Assembly: GCA_944392785.1 (NCBI GenBank)
Contig: CALXXW010000006.1
Location: 1-53,232 of the forward strand
Source of the DNA: an uncultured Alphaproteobacteria bacterium
GTDB taxonomy: Bacteria; Pseudomonadota; Alphaproteobacteria; CAAHEQ01; UBA3637
Length of the DNA stretch: 53,232 nt
Reading direction: 5' to 3'
This document shows positions 17,600 to 26,328 of the stretch, piece by piece (within the stretch, counting starts at the first letter, position 1; each line of letters starts with the position of its first letter). The translations under genes and the position numbers were made by a program. The notes under the pieces were generated by a model. The model saw nothing but the letters and a program-made list of their open reading frames with translations. It did no database searches and was not told the DNA's origin.

Positions 17600-18920
17600 A
17601 TAACCCTTTTTGATCCTCTTGAGGGTGCTGAGAGGATGGTGAAACAGAAGAAGATGAGGGGTTTTGATGAGAAAAAAAAGAATTTATTTTATTTTTGTTT
17701 TTCAAAGGAGTAGCCTCAAAAAAACCGTCTTTTAAAGTGATTTTTAAGCGATTTTGTGCCAAAGCCTTACTTGTTGTATCAATAATTTTCCCCTGAGAGC
17801 TGGTAATAAAAGCAAACCCTCGTTCTAAAATAGACGTGTAAGAATACGAATGAAGAAGTTGTGCGAGATTTTTCCATCGTTGAGTTAAAGTCGTGTGATA
17901 AAAATGCATCAGACGGACTAAACGATCAGATTGATCATCCAATTTTTGAAAAAATAAATGAATGACATCACTCAGATTCGGTAAAGAACGTATCAACAGA
18001 TTTAAGGCTAATTCCTGCTCTGCGAAGGTTCGTTGAATGCCACTGTTGAGACGTTGATGACGTTGCAATAAGGTATTGACTAACTCGGAACGAACAGGAA
18101 CGGCTTTCTCGGCGGCTCCGGTAGGTGTGGGAGCTCGTAAATCCGCCGCATAATCAATCAATGTCGTATCCGTTTCATGTCCCACAGCAGAAATAATAGG
18201 AATTTGAGAAGCGTATGTGGCACGAACAACCCCCTCATCATTGAAACACCAAAGATCTTCAAAGCTACCTCCCCCTCGGGCTACAATTAGAACATCAGGC
18301 CTGGGAATAACACCTTGAGGCGTTTCTAGCCCTTCATGAGGAATGGCATTGAAGCCTTGGATAGCCGTGCGGATTTGATCAGCTGCCCCCTCCCCTTGCA
18401 CTAAAACAGGCCATAAAACAACATGACGTCCAAATCGTTCGGACAGACGGTGCATAATATCTCGAATAACGGCACCGCTGGGACTGGTAATCACCCCAAT
18501 CGTTTGAGGTAAATAAGGAATCGGTTGTTTATGAGCGGTATCAAATAACCCCTCTTTTTGAAGTTTGTCTCGCCGCTCCTTTAAAAGTGCCAAAAGAGCA
18601 CCCAAACCAGCCGGTTCGGCTGAATCAACAATCATTTGATAGTTAGATCGGCCGGGATATGTAGATAATTTACCCGTGCAGATAACCTCTAATCCTTCTT
18701 CTAAAGCGGATACCGTTGTTCTGTCTCGGCCCCTCCAACAGACCGCAGATAAGACACTGTCGGCATCTTTCAAAGAAAAATAAATATGACCGGAAGAGGC
18801 TTTTTTTAAGCCGGATACCTCGCCTCGGACACGGACATAGCCGAACACCTGTTCAACCGTCGCCTTAAGAGACAGAGAAACTTCCGTGACAGATAAAATC
18901 GGATGCATAGAGATATCCAT
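17586..18920 (-). CDS. xseA: Exodeoxyribonuclease VII large subunit
   Basis: About 444 residues. With XseB it degrades single-stranded DNA. An N-terminal OB fold (VRGEVSGLKKASSGHIYFSLKD) is followed by the catalytic domain (GVITSPSGAVIRDI, LIVARGGGSFEDLWCFND, SAVGHETD, RAPTPTGAAE). A Ser/Gln-rich tail ends in QKGLFDDF. The predicted promoter (18927-18955) places the transcript start on the ATG at 18920, so the message may be leaderless; ATGs at 18926 and 18908 are alternatives. xseB is not adjacent. Confidence 0.94.
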   Translation of the reverse strand: MDISMHPILSVTEVSLSLKATVEQVFGYVRVRGEVSGLKKASSGHIYFSLKDADSVLSAVCWRGRDRTTVSALEEGLEVICTGKLSTYPGRSNYQMIVDSAEPAGLGALLALLKERRDKLQKEGLFDTAHKQPIPYLPQTIGVITSPSGAVIRDIMHRLSERFGRHVVLWPVLVQGEGAADQIRTAIQGFNAIPHEGLETPQGVIPRPDVLIVARGGGSFEDLWCFNDEGVVRATYASQIPIISAVGHETDTTLIDYAADLRAPTPTGAAEKAVPVRSELVNTLLQRHQRLNSGIQRTFAEQELALNLLIRSLPNLSDVIHLFFQKLDDQSDRLVRLMHFYHTTLTQRWKNLAQLLHSYSYTSILERGFAFITSSQGKIIDTTSKALAQNRLKITLKDGFFEATPLKNKNKINSFFSHQNPSSSSVSPSSQHPQEDQKGLFDDF

Positions 18921-18926
18921 GCCCAT

Positions 18927-18955
18927 ATTTTAATCTGTCACCCAGAAATTGTCAA
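18927..18955 (-). promoter_or_regulatory. Predicted sigma-70 promoter of xseA
   Basis: On the minus strand TTGACA (complement of 18950-18955), 17-bp spacer, TAAAAT (complement of 18927-18932). The expected start point, 7 nt on, is the A of an ATG at 18920. Confidence 0.7.
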
Positions 18956-18982
18956 ACGGAAAAAAAAGAGAACAGTGTTTCC

Positions 18983-19170
18983 TATAATGATGGCATATCT
19001 AAAATATGCGTATTGTGAAAGGATATGTATCCAGGAATCCTGTCTGTTGCAAAAGATGAGCCCCATAGACATCTCCGGTGGGTGGCTGGCCAGGTGTCAT
19101 GATGAGCCGTGTAGAAGATGGTCTCATCCCTATTCCCTGATGGGTGGTATGACAGGTCTCATCTGACCAC
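18983..19170 (+). ncRNA. Candidate structured RNA in the xseA-DUF5665 gap
   Basis: This 328-bp gap has no gene. On the plus strand a TATAAT lies at 18983-18988 without a clear -35. Nested pairings follow: GCATAT/ATATGC early on, AGATGAG (19054) with CTCATCT (19158), TGTCAT (19095) with ATGACA (19149), and GATGAGCC (19101) with GGTCTCATC (19120). GATGAG and CTCATC each occur twice, so rival folds exist. The rod-like nesting recalls 6S RNA, but I do not recognise a family and no strong terminator follows. The strand is uncertain. Confidence 0.4.
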
Positions 19171-19254
19171 ACCTATGCGGTAGAACTTCAAAACAGCTAA
19201 AAAAATGGATTTTTAAGATGAGTATGTCTGTTTCTTAATCAGTGGGGCGTGAAT

Positions 19255-19665
19255 CTAAGGCGTAGGTTCCGCCGGTTCTTTGATGGTGATGAGGCTTGTT
19301 TTTTGTGGCACTTGAGGAAGGTCTGAAATCGTAGCAACTTTTTCCAGCCCCGGTGTCTCTTTGACCACTTGAACGATATCTTGCAACACCTCGGTCAAAT
19401 AAGGAATGTTCATGGAAATTAACCAACCGACAACCTTGAAAATAATAGCCAAAACAATCGTTGCACCCACCGTTAAACCAATGCCGCGGGAAACACCAAT
19501 CCAAAAATTTAACCAAATTAAGCGTCTGGGACGATTCATCATCATGATGTAATCTCCTAAACGCATACGCTCAAGGTACATAGCGACTTTGGCCAGTTGT
19601 GTTTTTTTGTGCACTTGAGAAGAAAGATCGGCGGTATCCGTTTCTGTGTCGTGTTTCTGATTCAT
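19255..19665 (-). CDS. DUF5665-type membrane protein
   Basis: 136 residues: a charged N-terminus (about 1-48), a central segment LIWLNFWIGVSRGIGLTVGATIVLAIIF with one or two membrane spans, and a Pro/Thr-rich tail. The WxNFxxGxxRGxGxxxGxT pattern is that of DUF5665 proteins. No function is known. It overlaps the glycosyltransferase by ATGA. Confidence 0.75.
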   Translation of the reverse strand: MNQKHDTETDTADLSSQVHKKTQLAKVAMYLERMRLGDYIMMMNRPRRLIWLNFWIGVSRGIGLTVGATIVLAIIFKVVGWLISMNIPYLTEVLQDIVQVVKETPGLEKVATISDLPQVPQKTSLITIKEPAEPTP

Positions 19666-20795
19666 TTTGAGAACTTTTTATAAATATCAATCGTTTGTTC
19701 GCACATTTTTTGAATGGAAAAATCTTGTTGTGCCGATGTCATGGCCGCCTGTCGAATAGCTTCTTTTTCCGCAGGCGATAGCTCTAACACGTAATCTAGG
19801 GTGCGTGCTAAATCCATCGGATCATGAGCGGCAACATGAAAGCCGGTTTTTCCGTGGCAAATGGTCTCAGACGGGCCTCCCAGTTTGGTTGCAACAACTA
19901 AACATCCCATGGCTTGAGCCTCCGGAATCGTCCGACCAAATGCCTCGGGCGTAATACGTGCATTGACCATAATGTCACAAAGGGCATAGAGGGCCGGCAT
20001 ATCATGACAGGGTCCTGTCATTAAAAGAGTTATTTGGGGGGGGAGTTGACTGATTAAAGGCTTTAAGCTTTCTGTATAAGCGCTGTTTCCTTGATCTGAA
20101 CCGACTAAAAGACACGTTATTTCCTGATGTTTCATGTGTGTCAAAGCCTCCAGCAAAACAGCATGTCCTTTTACTTTTGAAAGACGTCCCGGAAGGCAAA
20201 TAATGGGTTTGTTGGTCGGAATATGAAATGTCTGGCGCAGTTTTTCTATACGATCCGGCGAAACGTTTTTCAAGTTAAACTGTCGCATATCTGCCCCACG
20301 GTGAACACGAATAATGCTTTGGGGATTGGCGCCATATGCGTCAATCATATGCTGCTTGACGTAATCGGAAACGGCAATGGTAATAACCCCTTGCATGAGA
20401 GCACGATTATAGAGTTTTTTGATGGCAGGACGGATACCGTAAACACCATGAAACGTTCCCATATACGGAACACCGCTGAGCCAGGAAGCCCATTTAACGG
20501 ACCAAGCCGGCGCTCGAGAACGGACATGCATTAACGTGATGCCTTTTTCTTTGACCAAATGAGCTAAAGCTTGTGCATTTTTCCACATGCTGAACGGATT
20601 CTTCGTCTGGACAGGCAGGGTAATATGTTGAACCCCTAAACGAGTTAAATCTTGAACCATGGGACCACCGGAAGAGACAACGTAATTTTGGATACCGGCT
20701 TCGGTTAAGGCGGCAGCTATCTCTATGGTTCCGCGCTCAACTCCCCCCATCTCAAGGGCTGGTAAAACCTGTAAAATAATGGGATTTTGATTCAT
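19662..20795 (-). CDS. Glycosyltransferase family 4 (GT-B fold)
   Basis: 377 residues. The N-terminal acceptor domain begins VLPALEMGGVERGTIEIA. The C-terminal nucleotide-sugar domain has CLPGRLSKVKGHAVLLEAL and the retaining motif EAFGRTIPEAQAMG. The sugar and acceptor cannot be read from sequence. With LPS synthesis genes nearby, a role in LPS core or another surface glycan is plausible but is inference. Confidence 0.88.
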   Translation of the reverse strand: MNQNPIILQVLPALEMGGVERGTIEIAAALTEAGIQNYVVSSGGPMVQDLTRLGVQHITLPVQTKNPFSMWKNAQALAHLVKEKGITLMHVRSRAPAWSVKWASWLSGVPYMGTFHGVYGIRPAIKKLYNRALMQGVITIAVSDYVKQHMIDAYGANPQSIIRVHRGADMRQFNLKNVSPDRIEKLRQTFHIPTNKPIICLPGRLSKVKGHAVLLEALTHMKHQEITCLLVGSDQGNSAYTESLKPLISQLPPQITLLMTGPCHDMPALYALCDIMVNARITPEAFGRTIPEAQAMGCLVVATKLGGPSETICHGKTGFHVAAHDPMDLARTLDYVLELSPAEKEAIRQAAMTSAQQDFSIQKMCEQTIDIYKKFSK

Positions 20796-20833
20796 GAAAT
20801 GACCTTTTTAATTGATAAGAGGCGGGATTATCT

Positions 20834-21244
20834 CTATTGATAGAAGACTTGTCGTTGCTGAGTGGCTGGTTTGCGTTGAACATAATCCCGTGCTTCCATA
20901 CAGGCTTCATAGTCTTGATAGGACATGGACCAGTCATTTTGAACAGAGTTGACGTAAATCGGCTGAGCCCCCGGGAAAGGTCTGAACTGTGCCCAAATAC
21001 CACTGTCAGAATTATTATCAAAACGCAGCTTTAATTCCGGAGGTGTGCCCCATCCCCATGGTAAACCGGGCCATTCAAACGGCCAATAGTCCGCTTCGGC
21101 CAGGCATTGACGATGATCACGGGCAAACCAAACGGATCCTGTGTTGGGGCGTTCCCAATAATAGATTTTTTGACCCGCTCCGCTACAGGCTGATAACACC
21201 ATCAATGATAATCCCAAAAGTAGAGTCAGTCCTTTTTTTACCAT
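20834..21244 (-). CDS. Small lipoprotein, unknown function
   Basis: 136 residues with a clear lipobox (LMVLSAC, lipidation at C20). The mature part is rich in Trp, Pro and Tyr (YWPFEWPGLPWGWGTPPE) with two cysteines, one in RQCLAEADYW and one in YEACMEARDY. No family recognised. It follows fzlA by 14 bp on the same strand. Confidence 0.75.
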   Translation of the reverse strand: MVKKGLTLLLGLSLMVLSACSGAGQKIYYWERPNTGSVWFARDHRQCLAEADYWPFEWPGLPWGWGTPPELKLRFDNNSDSGIWAQFRPFPGAQPIYVNSVQNDWSMSYQDYEACMEARDYVQRKPATQQRQVFYQ

Positions 21245-21258
21245 GTGTATCTCCTCTG

Positions 21259-21936
21259 TTAAAAATCTAAATTCGTATAACTCTCTGACGGAATTATACC
21301 AGCGATTCGGTCTTGAAGTAAAGCACTAAATGAAGGCCTGGACTTAATTTTTGCATACCAAATCTTTAAATCGGTATAATTTTCCCAGGGAATCTCGCCA
21401 AAATAGTCCAAAACGGATAAGTGTGCCGCTATACATAAGTCGGCTAAAGATAAATGACGCCCCCCTAAATAACTCCGGCGTTCTGTCAACCAGTTGATAT
21501 AAGTGAGGTATTTTTTTAAATTATCTCGGGCTATACGAATACGTCTGGAATCCGGGTCCGCTCCGGTCGTGAGACTTTTAACAAGGCGCTCATCTAAAAG
21601 CGGACGCATCACATCCCGATAAAAAAATGTATCAAATAGCCCGATCAGTCGACGAATTTCGGCTCGACCCAACAATGTTTCTCCCAATAAATTGGGCGTC
21701 GGCTTGACTTCGTTGAGATACTCATAAATCGCTTGAGGAATGCAAAGAGCGTGCTCGGCTGGCTCTACCAAAACGGGAAGATCTCCCAAAGGATTATGCT
21801 TTAAAAGCGCCTCAGAGGGTTTCCATGGTAATTCTGTAATCAAAGCATAAGCCAACCCTTTTTCTCGTAAAATTAAACGAACGGTGCGCGAAAAAGGACA
21901 CAAAGCATGATGATAAAGAATATAGCGATCCGTCAT
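21259..21936 (-). CDS. fzlA: FtsZ-localised GST-fold protein FzlA
   Basis: 225 residues. An N-terminal thioredoxin-like domain (YILYHHALCPFSRTVRLIL) is followed by an all-helical GST domain. The C-terminal part HLSVLDYFGEIPWENY, WYAKIKSRPSFSALL and the very end TNLDF match Caulobacter FzlA, which binds FtsZ filaments and links them to septal wall synthesis. These C-terminal residues distinguish it from ordinary glutathione transferases. It overlaps lpxB by ATGA, so division and lipid A synthesis are on one message here. Confidence 0.85.
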   Translation of the reverse strand: MTDRYILYHHALCPFSRTVRLILREKGLAYALITELPWKPSEALLKHNPLGDLPVLVEPAEHALCIPQAIYEYLNEVKPTPNLLGETLLGRAEIRRLIGLFDTFFYRDVMRPLLDERLVKSLTTGADPDSRRIRIARDNLKKYLTYINWLTERRSYLGGRHLSLADLCIAAHLSVLDYFGEIPWENYTDLKIWYAKIKSRPSFSALLQDRIAGIIPSESYTNLDF

Positions 21937-23087
21937 GGCGTTTCCCTTCGTATCAAGTGTAAAACGGCTTCAGCCATTTTCTCCGATGGCGATACTTTCG
22001 ATTGATATCCCAAGCGACGTAAGGCTGGTCGTACGTCCTGTTGGGGAGCATATATCAAATTCTGTATCTTTTCAATCATATTTTTAGGTGTACATTGTTC
22101 TTGGAGCAGTTCGGGGATAATCTCTTTATCGGATAAGATATTAATCAGATTGACAAATCGAATCTTAAGCAAACATCTGGCCAATAAACCGGTTAAGATA
22201 TTGACACGATAAGCAACTAAATGTGGGACTCCGGCTAAGGCCAGCTCTAAACTGACGGTTCCAGAGGCTGCTAAAGCCGCCGAACTGGCCGCAAAGGCAT
22301 CATATCGTTCGGTTTCTCCGGTAATAATAAGATGAGGTACGGACCAGCCTTGCAAAGCCTCCTTTAAACGCTGAGCGACCGTCTCTACCGTTGGAATGAC
22401 AACCATTAAATTCGGAATGTTGCGCGCTAATGCTTCAGCAGTTTGTTGAAACAGAGGAAGAAGATGTGCTATTTCATTGCGACGGCTACCCGGTAAAATG
22501 CATAAAATAGGTGTTTCACGTGAAATGGCATGTTGGTGACGAAAACGATGAGCTTGACCTTTGTCCGCTCCTCCCTCAATAACAGGGTGGCCGATAAACA
22601 AAGAAGGCATGCCGTAGGGCGTGAATAATGCCGGCTCTTGAGGCAGTAAACAAAAGAGATAATCTATAAAACGCCCAATGGTCTTGGCTCGCCCCTTTTT
22701 CCAGGCCCATACTTGAGGCGCAACGCAGTGTGCATGAGGAATACAAATCCCCGCTTTTTTTAAGCGTTTATGGACGCGAATGGAAAAACTAAAGCTATCA
22801 ATCGTTAAAATAAAATCAGGCTGCTGTTGCCGGATGTCCGCTATAATCTCATCCAAATGCTTGAGAATTTTGGGAATGCTGGGAATAACTTCAATGAACC
22901 CCATCACCGATAAATCGGCAATGTTGAAGAGGCTTTTTAATCCCTCTTGAGCCATCGTTTCACCCCCTACTCCCACAAAGGAAACAGCATGAGGACTTTT
23001 TCGGCGCATGGCTCGCATAAAACGAGACCCCAATAAATCACCAGAGGGCTCCCCGGCAATGAGGTAGATTTTAATCGGACGAGTCAT
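21933..23087 (-). CDS. lpxB: Lipid-A-disaccharide synthase LpxB
   Basis: About 384 residues. It joins UDP-2,3-diacylglucosamine to lipid X. Family motifs: IAGEPSGDLLGSRFMRAM, GVGGETMAQEG, QVWAWKKGRAKTI, ILPGSRRNEI and ASGTVSLELALAGVPHLVAY. The start at 23087 (MTRPIKIY) has AGGAG 9 nt upstream; earlier TTG and ATG codons are too close to it. It overlaps the 3' end of lpxI. It carries a parS-like sequence at 22512-22527. Confidence 0.95.
   Translation of the reverse strand: MTRPIKIYLIAGEPSGDLLGSRFMRAMRRKSPHAVSFVGVGGETMAQEGLKSLFNIADLSVMGFIEVIPSIPKILKHLDEIIADIRQQQPDFILTIDSFSFSIRVHKRLKKAGICIPHAHCVAPQVWAWKKGRAKTIGRFIDYLFCLLPQEPALFTPYGMPSLFIGHPVIEGGADKGQAHRFRHQHAISRETPILCILPGSRRNEIAHLLPLFQQTAEALARNIPNLMVVIPTVETVAQRLKEALQGWSVPHLIITGETERYDAFAASSAALAASGTVSLELALAGVPHLVAYRVNILTGLLARCLLKIRFVNLINILSDKEIIPELLQEQCTPKNMIEKIQNLIYAPQQDVRPALRRLGYQSKVSPSEKMAEAVLHLIRRETP
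22512..22527. promoter_or_regulatory. parS-like sequence inside lpxB
   Basis: TGTTTCACGTGAAATG matches the parS consensus at 14 of 16 positions (the last two differ). It is 10.5 kb from the main parS cluster. Extra parS sites inside genes near the origin are common, but ParB binding here is unproven. Confidence 0.5.
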
Positions 23088-23916
23088 TTGCATCAACTCC
23101 TATAATAAACAACCCCAAACGATCGGCCAATAAAAGAGTCTTTTCCGCCTCGGCTAACAGCGTGCTGCCCGCACCAACGGCAACACCGACAAATCCACCA
23201 TCATGTAAAGCTTGAATCGTTTCCGGACCAATGGTCGGTAAATCAACACGTCTGTCTTGTTGCGGCTTGGCAACTTTAATCAAAGTGCCTCCGGGACCCT
23301 TGCGCCGTAAAGAGGCAGTCCGCGCAATCAGGCGGGCCGTTCCTTCAATACCCTCTACGGCCAACACAAGACCTTGCTGAACAATGACAGCTTGTCCGAT
23401 ATCGGCTTGGCCTAAAATCCGAGCGATGGTTAAGCCGTGCTGAATGTCTCGTTGATCTAAATCTGAGGGATGGATGGCAGTAAGACAACCGCCGGGAATC
23501 AATAACGCCGGAACAATACTGTCGGCTCCAACAACACGAAATCCTTCTTGCTCAACCCGCCGGATAATCAGGGACAGAAGATGATTATCTCCCCATGCCT
23601 GAAACCCAATGGATAATAAAAAACGCCAGCCACATAAATCCGGTAAAATTTCTCTGAAAGAAGGACGCCGTATGCCACCTATAAAAACAACCTCTTTGAC
23701 ATGGTGTTGTTTTAAAAGACGAAACGCACGCCCCAGAGCGCCTAAACGAACAAAGGCATGAGGTATGTCAGATGTCAACCAGCTGTCCGGCGTATGGTGA
23801 CGTAAGGCAAGAACAAAAAAAGGCCTTTTCTGAGCCTGACATGCCTTGACTAAAGCAAGGGGTAAAGTCCCATCTCCGGCAATAATACCTAAAGTGCTTT
23901 TTTTGTTCTGTGTCAT
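23071..23916 (-). CDS. lpxI: UDP-2,3-diacylglucosamine diphosphatase LpxI
   Basis: 281 residues. It hydrolyses UDP-diacylglucosamine to lipid X; this is the form used in alphaproteobacteria instead of LpxH. Motifs: LGIIAGDGTLPLALVKA, GDNHLLSLIIRRVEQEGF, QAVIVQQGLVLAVEGIEGT and KVAKPQQDRRVDLPTIGPET. It sits between lpxA and lpxB in pathway order. Confidence 0.95.
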   Translation of the reverse strand: MTQNKKSTLGIIAGDGTLPLALVKACQAQKRPFFVLALRHHTPDSWLTSDIPHAFVRLGALGRAFRLLKQHHVKEVVFIGGIRRPSFREILPDLCGWRFLLSIGFQAWGDNHLLSLIIRRVEQEGFRVVGADSIVPALLIPGGCLTAIHPSDLDQRDIQHGLTIARILGQADIGQAVIVQQGLVLAVEGIEGTARLIARTASLRRKGPGGTLIKVAKPQQDRRVDLPTIGPETIQALHDGGFVGVAVGAGSTLLAEAEKTLLLADRLGLFIIGVDANDSSD

Positions 23917-23919
23917 GGA

Positions 23920-24720
23920 TTATCCCTCCGGCTGCAAAATGTTGTTGCGCGAGGGATGTTGAACAAAATCAATCAGCTTGGCAACCAACGCATTTTGTGA
24001 TAGTGACGGGTTCTCTTGTAATTGTTGAAGTCGTTCGGCAAAAGTCCCTTCTGCTTTGTTAAATAAAGCTTTATAAGCTTGTTGCAGCGTTAAAATCTCG
24101 GCTTTATCAATCCCCATGCGCTGAAGCCCGATCAGATTTAAGCCTCCCAGTCCTAAACGCGGTCCTCCCATCACCAATCCATAGGGTATCACATCTCGGA
24201 CGATACCACACATGCCGCCAATCATCGCTCCTTCACCAATCCGTGTAAATTGAAGAATCGCCGATAGACCGCCGATTGTGGCATGATTACCAACATGAAC
24301 GTGTCCGGCTAAGGTGGCATTATTACTCATGACAATATCATCACCTAATACACAATCATGGGCAATGTGACTGGCCACTAAAAATAAATTACGATGACCT
24401 ATCCGGGTGATTTTATGATCAACATCTGAACCCACATGAGCTGTTGTGTGTTCTCGAAAGATATTATCATCACCAATGGTGAGCAGAGCATCAGGAGCAT
24501 GGCTTCGTTTATGCTGTGCCAAAAGTCCTAAAGCGGCAAACGGATAAATCAGATTTCGTTTTCCTAACGTCGTATAGCCGTCAATCACAACATGTGATAT
24601 CAGGCGAGTGCCGCTGCCGATTCGAACGTGGGCACCAACTGTGCAATAGGGACCGATTTCAACATCTTCATCCAATTCGGCATGCGTATCAATCAGGGCT
24701 GTGGGGTGAATTTTTGTCAT
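23920..24720 (-). CDS. lpxA: UDP-N-acetylglucosamine O-acyltransferase LpxA
   Basis: 266 residues, left-handed beta-helix of hexapeptide repeats (IHPTALIDTHAELDEDVEIGP onward) with the catalytic histidine region REHTTAHVGS and a C-terminal helical domain. First step of lipid A synthesis. It ends 3 bp before the lpxI start. Confidence 0.96.
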   Translation of the reverse strand: MTKIHPTALIDTHAELDEDVEIGPYCTVGAHVRIGSGTRLISHVVIDGYTTLGKRNLIYPFAALGLLAQHKRSHAPDALLTIGDDNIFREHTTAHVGSDVDHKITRIGHRNLFLVASHIAHDCVLGDDIVMSNNATLAGHVHVGNHATIGGLSAILQFTRIGEGAMIGGMCGIVRDVIPYGLVMGGPRLGLGGLNLIGLQRMGIDKAEILTLQQAYKALFNKAEGTFAERLQQLQENPSLSQNALVAKLIDFVQHPSRNNILQPEG

Positions 24721-24758
24721 GTTTTGAGTCTTCTTTCTTTTAAAAGGGAGGATAAATC

Positions 24759-25238
24759 TTAAGCCTTTTTGAAAACCATCGCCGAGAATATCGCCTGAGA
24801 TACCAGCTTTCCATCAACATAGGCTTCACCACGGAACTTAAAGACATTACGAACGGCTTGCTCTTTTTTGACGTGAAATTCCAAAACATCTCCCGGTAAA
24901 ACGGGTTTACGAAATTTGACCTCATCAACCGTCATAAAGTAGACACTGTTGCCCGAGCGTTCTTCCTCAGGAAAGGCCGTCAGGACAATAATACCCGCTG
25001 TTTGTGCCATCGCTTCAATTTGAAGAACACCGGGCATAATCGGATTATCCGGAAAATGTCCCTGGAAAAAGGCCTCGTTCATTGTCATATTCTTAATGCC
25101 GATACCGGATTCTCCGGGAACAACATCCTTAAGACGGTCAACCAATAAAAAGGGATAACGATGCGGCAACATTTTTAAAATGTCTCCTATGCGAATCTCT
25201 GAAATCATATTTTCTGGTCTTTGTGTTTCTTCTGTCAT
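24759..25238 (-). CDS. fabZ: 3-hydroxyacyl-ACP dehydratase FabZ
   Basis: 159 residues, hot-dog fold with HRYPFLLVDR and the active-site segment GHFPDNPIMPGVLQIEAMAQ. It removes water in fatty-acid elongation and competes with LpxA and LpxD for 3-hydroxyacyl-ACP, which explains its place here. The start is one base after the lpxD stop. Confidence 0.96.
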   Translation of the reverse strand: MTEETQRPENMISEIRIGDILKMLPHRYPFLLVDRLKDVVPGESGIGIKNMTMNEAFFQGHFPDNPIMPGVLQIEAMAQTAGIIVLTAFPEEERSGNSVYFMTVDEVKFRKPVLPGDVLEFHVKKEQAVRNVFKFRGEAYVDGKLVSQAIFSAMVFKKA

Positions 25239-25239
25239 G

Positions 25240-26328
25240 TTAATTACCTTTCTTTTGAAATTGAGATATGATTGTATGAATAAACAGTTTTAACGAAAAA
25301 GAAGGGGTTGCCTCTTTCTTCTTGGTTAATTGTTGAAGAGCCAATACCTGACGCATATATTCCTTGTGCTGGATCGCCGGAGAGCCCATCATGACGGCAC
25401 CGGCTTCAACATCTCTCATTAGACCTGACTGAGCGGCAATTTGAGCCCCGGTGCCAATGTTGAGATGACCGGCAAAGCCCACTTGTCCGCCGGCAACAAC
25501 AAAATCACCAAATTGACAAGAACCGGCTATACCTACCTGAGATACCATGACACAACAACGTCCCAGCTTGACATTATGAGCAACCTGAACAAGATTATCA
25601 ATACGTGTGCCATCACCAATAACAGTATCACCCATGGCGCCGCGATCAACGGTCGTATTCGCACCGATTTCCACATCGTTGCCGATGATGACGCGACCCA
25701 ATTGAGGCACTTTTTGGGGGCCTTTCTGAGGGGACATCGCAAAGCCAAAACCATCTTGACCTATTTGAGCGCCGGGATAGATATATACCTTATTTCCAGC
25801 CAAACAATGCGAAACAGTCGCATTGGCCCCGACAATACAGTCGTCTCCCAGTTTGACGCCGGCTTCAAGAACGGCATTGGAATGGATGTAGCAGCGAGCA
25901 CCCAGCTCGACGTTGGGACCGATGACTGCTCCCGCTTCAATACGAGAACCCTCTCCGATAACAGCCGTTTCATCCACAAAAGCACGGGAAGAAATGTCGG
26001 CTTTGAACGTCTGTGGATAAAAGGCGGATGCAATAAGACCGTAAGAGCGATGGGCATCTTGAGATACAAGAGCGATACATCCGGCAGGCACATCCTGTAA
26101 AAACTTCTCCGGAACAATGACGGCTCCGGCTTTCGTTTGTCGCAAATCAGAGCGCACCTTTGCGATAAATGCCCATGAAATATCGTTGGGGCCCGCCGTT
26201 CCTAAATCAGCAACATCCGTGAAGAGACGGTGAGCATCTATATTGGCAGGTAAGACAACCTCGCCCAGATTCGCAACCTGAGCGAGTGTTAACCCATCAA
26301 TTTTTTTAAAAAAACGGGAATCTGCCAT
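25240..26328 (-). CDS. lpxD: UDP-3-O-acylglucosamine N-acyltransferase LpxD
   Basis: 362 residues: an N-terminal uridine-binding domain, a beta-helix of hexapeptide repeats, the catalytic histidine in VQVAHNVKLG, and a C-terminal helix. Third step of lipid A synthesis. It overlaps ompH by one base. Confidence 0.96.
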   Translation of the reverse strand: MADSRFFKKIDGLTLAQVANLGEVVLPANIDAHRLFTDVADLGTAGPNDISWAFIAKVRSDLRQTKAGAVIVPEKFLQDVPAGCIALVSQDAHRSYGLIASAFYPQTFKADISSRAFVDETAVIGEGSRIEAGAVIGPNVELGARCYIHSNAVLEAGVKLGDDCIVGANATVSHCLAGNKVYIYPGAQIGQDGFGFAMSPQKGPQKVPQLGRVIIGNDVEIGANTTVDRGAMGDTVIGDGTRIDNLVQVAHNVKLGRCCVMVSQVGIAGSCQFGDFVVAGGQVGFAGHLNIGTGAQIAAQSGLMRDVEAGAVMMGSPAIQHKEYMRQVLALQQLTKKKEATPSFSLKLFIHTIISQFQKKGN

